A stretch of 64,000 nt of DNA from an uncultured bacterium (lineage in GTDB: Bacteria > Nitrospirota > Thermodesulfovibrionia > Thermodesulfovibrionales > Dissulfurispiraceae). The translations under genes were made by a program, and so were the position numbers. The notes below the pieces were generated by a model that did no database searches, had not been told where the DNA came from, and was given only the letters and a program-made list of their open reading frames with translations. How positions within the stretch are numbered: the stretch's first letter is position 1; each line of letters starts with the position of its first letter. The stretch lies in the NCBI GenBank assembly GCA_937949555.1, contig CALEDV010000013.1, forward strand, positions 1-64,000, read 5' to 3'. Positions 61,678 through 64,000 of this stretch are shown one piece after another.

Positions 61678-62190
61678 ATGAAAAACCCAAAAGAGATATT
61701 TGTCAATGTAAAAAAGTGCACAGGCTGTAAAACCTGTGAAATAGCCTGTGCAGTAGAGCACTCAAAGGCAAAAAACCTATATAGTGCAATTAGCGAACTC
61801 CCTACAGTAAAGCCTCGACTATCTGTAGAGTGGCATCTATCGGGTAAGAGTATCCCTGTGCTTTGCAGACAATGCGATGATGCCCCTTGTATGCATGCCT
61901 GTATCACAGGTGCAATTAGAAGAGACAGTAGAGGCGTAGTGGTTACAGATACAGATAAGTGTATTGGATGTTGGACTTGCGTAATGGTCTGCCCTTTTGG
62001 TGTCATAGGCAGGCATCTTCAGACCCATAAGGCATACAGATGCGACAGATGCCCTGACAGAGACACTCCTGCATGTGTGCAGGCATGTCCTACAGGTGCA
62101 TTGGTATTTGCACAGTCCGATGAATACTCAAGGGACAAACGGCTTGCCTTTGTAAGCGAGATAGCTGAAGCTACTAAAGAGAAGGCATGA
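61678..62190 (+). CDS. cooF: CooF-like polyferredoxin subunit
   Basis: The protein of 170 aa has four cysteine motifs for [4Fe-4S] clusters: CTGCKTCEIAC, CRQCDDAPCMHAC, CIGCWTCVMVCPFGV and CDRCPDRDTPACVQACPTGAL. It matches the CO-dehydrogenase iron-sulfur partner that accepts electrons from CooS. It lies 13 bp after cooS and 12 bp before the oxidoreductase gene. There is no CO-linked hydrogenase (CooLH) beside it. Confidence 0.93.
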   Translation: MKNPKEIFVNVKKCTGCKTCEIACAVEHSKAKNLYSAISELPTVKPRLSVEWHLSGKSIPVLCRQCDDAPCMHACITGAIRRDSRGVVVTDTDKCIGCWTCVMVCPFGVIGRHLQTHKAYRCDRCPDRDTPACVQACPTGALVFAQSDEYSRDKRLAFVSEIAEATKEKA

Positions 62191-62202
62191 GGAGGTAATC
62201 AA

Positions 62203-63444
62203 TTGCAAAACACACGATACCTCATAATCGGTGGTAGTGCAGCAGGTATTGCCTGTGCACAGACTATCAAAGACAACATACCAAAAGCCGATGTGACCAT
62301 CTTGTCAGATGAACCTGACAAGCCATACTTCAGACCATTGATACCATACATCCTAACAGGCAAAAAGACCGTCTCTGATATATCAATGCTTGGCAGTGGT
62401 CCATACACTCATAGAGATTTAAAAGTCCTCACAGGCTGTATGGCTTCAAAAGTAGATACTGTAAATAAAATAGTCTTTGCAAATACCCAAGAGTATCCCT
62501 ATGACAAACTCCTCATTGCCTCAGGTAGTAGGGCAAACATACCAAAAGAACTTGAAGGTCAACTTTGCAAAGGTGTATTTGCCCTAAGGAAACTCAACGA
62601 TGCACGAGAGATGATAGAGATATTACCCTCCACCAAGCATGTGGTAATGCTTGGTGGAGGGCTCGTTAATCTCAAGACCGCCTTTGCGTTAGTAGAAATA
62701 GGCATCAAGGTTACACTTGTGGTGCAATCCCTTGAGATACTATCACAGATTATGGAGCCTCAAGATGCTTATTTACTTAAAGATGCAATAGTCAAATCAG
62801 GTATAAATATCATCACAGGCAAGAAGGCAGTAGGAGTGATTAAGAAAAACAACTCTGCCTTAGCAGTAGCCCTTGATGACCAGCAAGAGATACCTTGTGA
62901 GATAGTATGTATTGGCAAGGGAGTTAAGCCAAATGTTGAATTCTTAGATGGCTCAGGCATCAAGGTTGACGGTGGTGTAGTAGTTGACAGGTTTACAGCC
63001 TGCAATATCCCTGATATATACTCTGCAGGAGATGTAGCGGTGACATATAACCCGATTACAGGGCAAAAGGTGTTGACAGGACTTTGGACAAATGCAGTAG
63101 AGATGGGCAAGTGTGCAGGGCTAAACATGATTGGTTGTCCTACTGCTTATGCAGGGACTTTTGGCGTCATGAATGCAACACAAATCGGAGGTATCCCCTT
63201 TGTCTCAATGGGGACTGTGCATACTAAAGATGGAGATTTTGAAGTTTACACGCACAAGGGGCGTGATTCATACAGAAAGGTCGTCTTTAGCAAAGACGGC
63301 ACAAGGCTCATTGGGATAATACTCATCTCAGACATCTCAAAAGCTGGGATTTACAGATACCTCATAAGAGAAGGCAGGGATATAACCTCAATCAAAGACC
63401 TTATAATCAATCACAAGATAAACTATGCCTCTGTGATGAAATGA
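62203..63444 (+). CDS. FAD/NAD(P)-dependent oxidoreductase of the CO dehydrogenase operon
   Basis: The flavoprotein of 413 aa starts with TTG 62203 (GAGGAGG upstream). FAD site: RYLIIGGSAAGIACAQTI (residues 5-22). NAD(P) site: VVMLGGGLVNLKTAFALVEIGIKVTLV (about 148-174). The C-terminal FAD motif is IPDIYSAGDVAV. It belongs to the pyridine nucleotide-disulfide reductase class seen after cooF in CODH clusters. The likely role is transfer of CO-derived electrons from CooF to NAD(P)+. There is no redox-active CxxxxC disulfide in the FAD helix. Confidence 0.9.
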   Translation: MQNTRYLIIGGSAAGIACAQTIKDNIPKADVTILSDEPDKPYFRPLIPYILTGKKTVSDISMLGSGPYTHRDLKVLTGCMASKVDTVNKIVFANTQEYPYDKLLIASGSRANIPKELEGQLCKGVFALRKLNDAREMIEILPSTKHVVMLGGGLVNLKTAFALVEIGIKVTLVVQSLEILSQIMEPQDAYLLKDAIVKSGINIITGKKAVGVIKKNNSALAVALDDQQEIPCEIVCIGKGVKPNVEFLDGSGIKVDGGVVVDRFTACNIPDIYSAGDVAVTYNPITGQKVLTGLWTNAVEMGKCAGLNMIGCPTAYAGTFGVMNATQIGGIPFVSMGTVHTKDGDFEVYTHKGRDSYRKVVFSKDGTRLIGIILISDISKAGIYRYLIREGRDITSIKDLIINHKINYASVMK

Positions 63445-63487
63445 TCTTATTCATTCAAAAAGACTAACTCCCCTATCTTTAATGCTC

Positions 63488-63695
63488 TAACCTAACACCA
63501 AGAATGAGAAAAAGTAACAATCATTTTGAGAAAAATAGTTCAGAGTGGCAGCTTTTTTAAAAAGTTAAAAAAGCTGGGGGAGGAGTCCCTCCCCTATGTG
63601 AGTTGAAAGGCATCAAAGATAACAGTTGCTCTAATAGCTTGTTCTGTCACTTCTATTATAAATAGGTTCCTCACTCTATTCTTGGTGTTAGGTTA
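63488..63695. repeat. 18-bp perfect inverted repeat pair enclosing a hairpin-rich, noncoding stretch
   Basis: TAACCTAACACCAAGAAT (63488-63505) and its exact inverse (63678-63695) are 172 bp apart. In between are the 12-bp stem CAGCTTTTTTAA/TTAAAAAAGCTG and a GGGGAGG/CCTCCCC stem. No ORF is present. It could be a miniature mobile element or the end structure of the following insertion sequence. It lies 43 bp after the last CODH-operon gene. Confidence 0.65.
63549..63594. terminator. two hairpins after the CO dehydrogenase operon (possible terminators)
   Basis: CAGCTTTTTTAA-AAAG-TTAAAAAAGCTG (63549-63576) and GGGGAGG-AGTC-CCTCCCC (63577-63594) follow each other. The second stem is strong but lacks a clean T-run, so termination is plausible rather than certain. 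They are inside the inverted-repeat element. Confidence 0.4.
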
Positions 63696-63712
63696 CAACT
63701 ACCTGTTATAAT

Positions 63713-64000
63713 CTCATCTTCCTTTCTCAAAAATCGCATAACTCCTTGTCATATAACTAAATAATGGCATTTTTGTATTCCTATTGTAGCCATATATGAA
63801 TTAAATAATACCTCACATACTGCATAAATCATTATATCCATGAGGACAAAGAATAAGACAAAAAACACCCCACCCTTACATCTGGAAATCCAGCAGTATA
63901 AGGGGAATTACTATGGATTAATCCGTAGCTCCTATCGTGGAGGTGCAAAGGTAAGGCATAGCACCCATGGACGGCTAACAGGGATGAGCTTGAATGAATT
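63713..64000 (+). mobile_element. left end of an insertion sequence, running off the window
   Basis: From CTCATCTTC at 63713 the sequence is related to 1587-1783 and includes the 5' noncoding part and the transposase start at 63840. The right part lies beyond 64000. The left boundary is estimated from where the two copies become similar. Confidence 0.65.
63840..64000 (+). CDS. transposase, N-terminal part (partial at window end; IS4/IS1634-like)
   Basis: ATG 63840 opens MRTKNKTKNTPPLHLEIQQYKGN and continues YYGLIRSSYRGG, VRHSTHGRLTGMSLNE without a stop to the end of the window. The YY.LIRSSYRGG.VRH.THGRL pattern resembles the N-terminus of IS1634-type (IS4 superfamily) DDE transposases. The catalytic region is not in the window. 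The first 23 residues match the remnant at 1714. It is not in the ORF track because of its length. Confidence 0.65.
   Translation, partial: MRTKNKTKNTPPLHLEIQQYKGNYYGLIRSSYRGGAKVRHSTHGRLTGMSLNE

Overview
The window is a bacterial chromosome segment of moderate GC, Gram-negative in character: LolA, LptE, type IV pilus motors, TRAP transport and many lipoproteins are present. Gene content (anaerobic CO dehydrogenase, a five-subunit NAD-linked [NiFe] hydrogenase, ferredoxin-dependent 2-oxoacid oxidoreductase, ADP-forming acyl-CoA synthetase, many histidine kinases) fits a strict anaerobe. I suspect Nitrospirota (Thermodesulfovibrio-like) or a neighbouring thiotrophic/sulfate-reducing lineage, but no rRNA or tRNA gene is visible and this is an inference. 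TTG start codons are frequent.

Layout. 1-1.8 kb: degraded accessory DNA with a tandemly duplicated coiled-coil membrane protein, an internally deleted AAA-ATPase-like/nuclease pseudogene and a truncated IS end. 2-9.4 kb: housekeeping block lolA-leuS-lptE-holA, convergent rpsT, then a radical SAM protein and its DUF4130-type partner. 9.4-14.6 kb (minus): 2-oxoacid:ferredoxin oxidoreductase and an acyl-CoA synthetase (ADP-forming)-GNAT fusion, which together could convert 2-oxoacids to acyl-CoA and then to acid plus ATP. 14.9-21.2 kb: hybrid kinase, then a three-gene TAXI-type TRAP transporter. 21.3-23.2 kb: lipoprotein, transposase debris, a 40-bp palindromic tandem array, ICMT-like methyltransferase.

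23.2-33.5 kb (minus) is a compact nine-gene run: ydjM-like, queE, an adhesin-E-like secreted protein, a PhnD-like binding lipoprotein, a kinase with a cysteine-rich two-CW insert in HAMP, a CheY-like receiver, a dual-specificity phosphatase fused to a YkgJ-type Cys cluster, a PAS/GAF kinase and an NtrC-type regulator. It looks like one multi-component signalling operon. 33.6-40.1 kb (plus): LysR plus a kinase-like protein without a recognisable H-box, tpiA-secG, an oligopeptide-type binding lipoprotein and tyrA. 40.2-45.5 kb (minus): MerR/two-CW regulator followed by hoxEFUYH in one overlapping operon. 45.6-50 kb (plus): pilB, a diverged pilT-like gene, a LEA14-like lipoprotein and a coiled-coil/nuclease protein.

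50.2-58.2 kb (minus): uvrB, then a two-gene unit with a 1562-residue fusion of a PglY/BrxC-type ATPase and a C-terminal PglZ domain, plus a TPR protein. This is the best candidate for an undescribed system: two BREX/Pgl hallmark activities in one chain without the methyltransferase or other BREX genes in the window. 58.3-59.6 kb: a complete IS3-family element whose right end cuts off the 3' end of a methyltransferase gene that is translationally coupled to cooS. 59.7-63.4 kb: cooS-cooF-FAD/NAD oxidoreductase, a CO-to-NAD(P)H electron chain that could work with the Hox hydrogenase. The window ends in a palindromic element and the 5' part of a transposase gene related to the debris at 1.6 kb.

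Noncoding mobile signals include two inverted copies of a ~200-bp MITE-like element (7.1 and 14.7 kb), a REPIN-like inverted pair at the uvrB 5' end, and an 18-bp inverted repeat pair at 63.5-63.7 kb.
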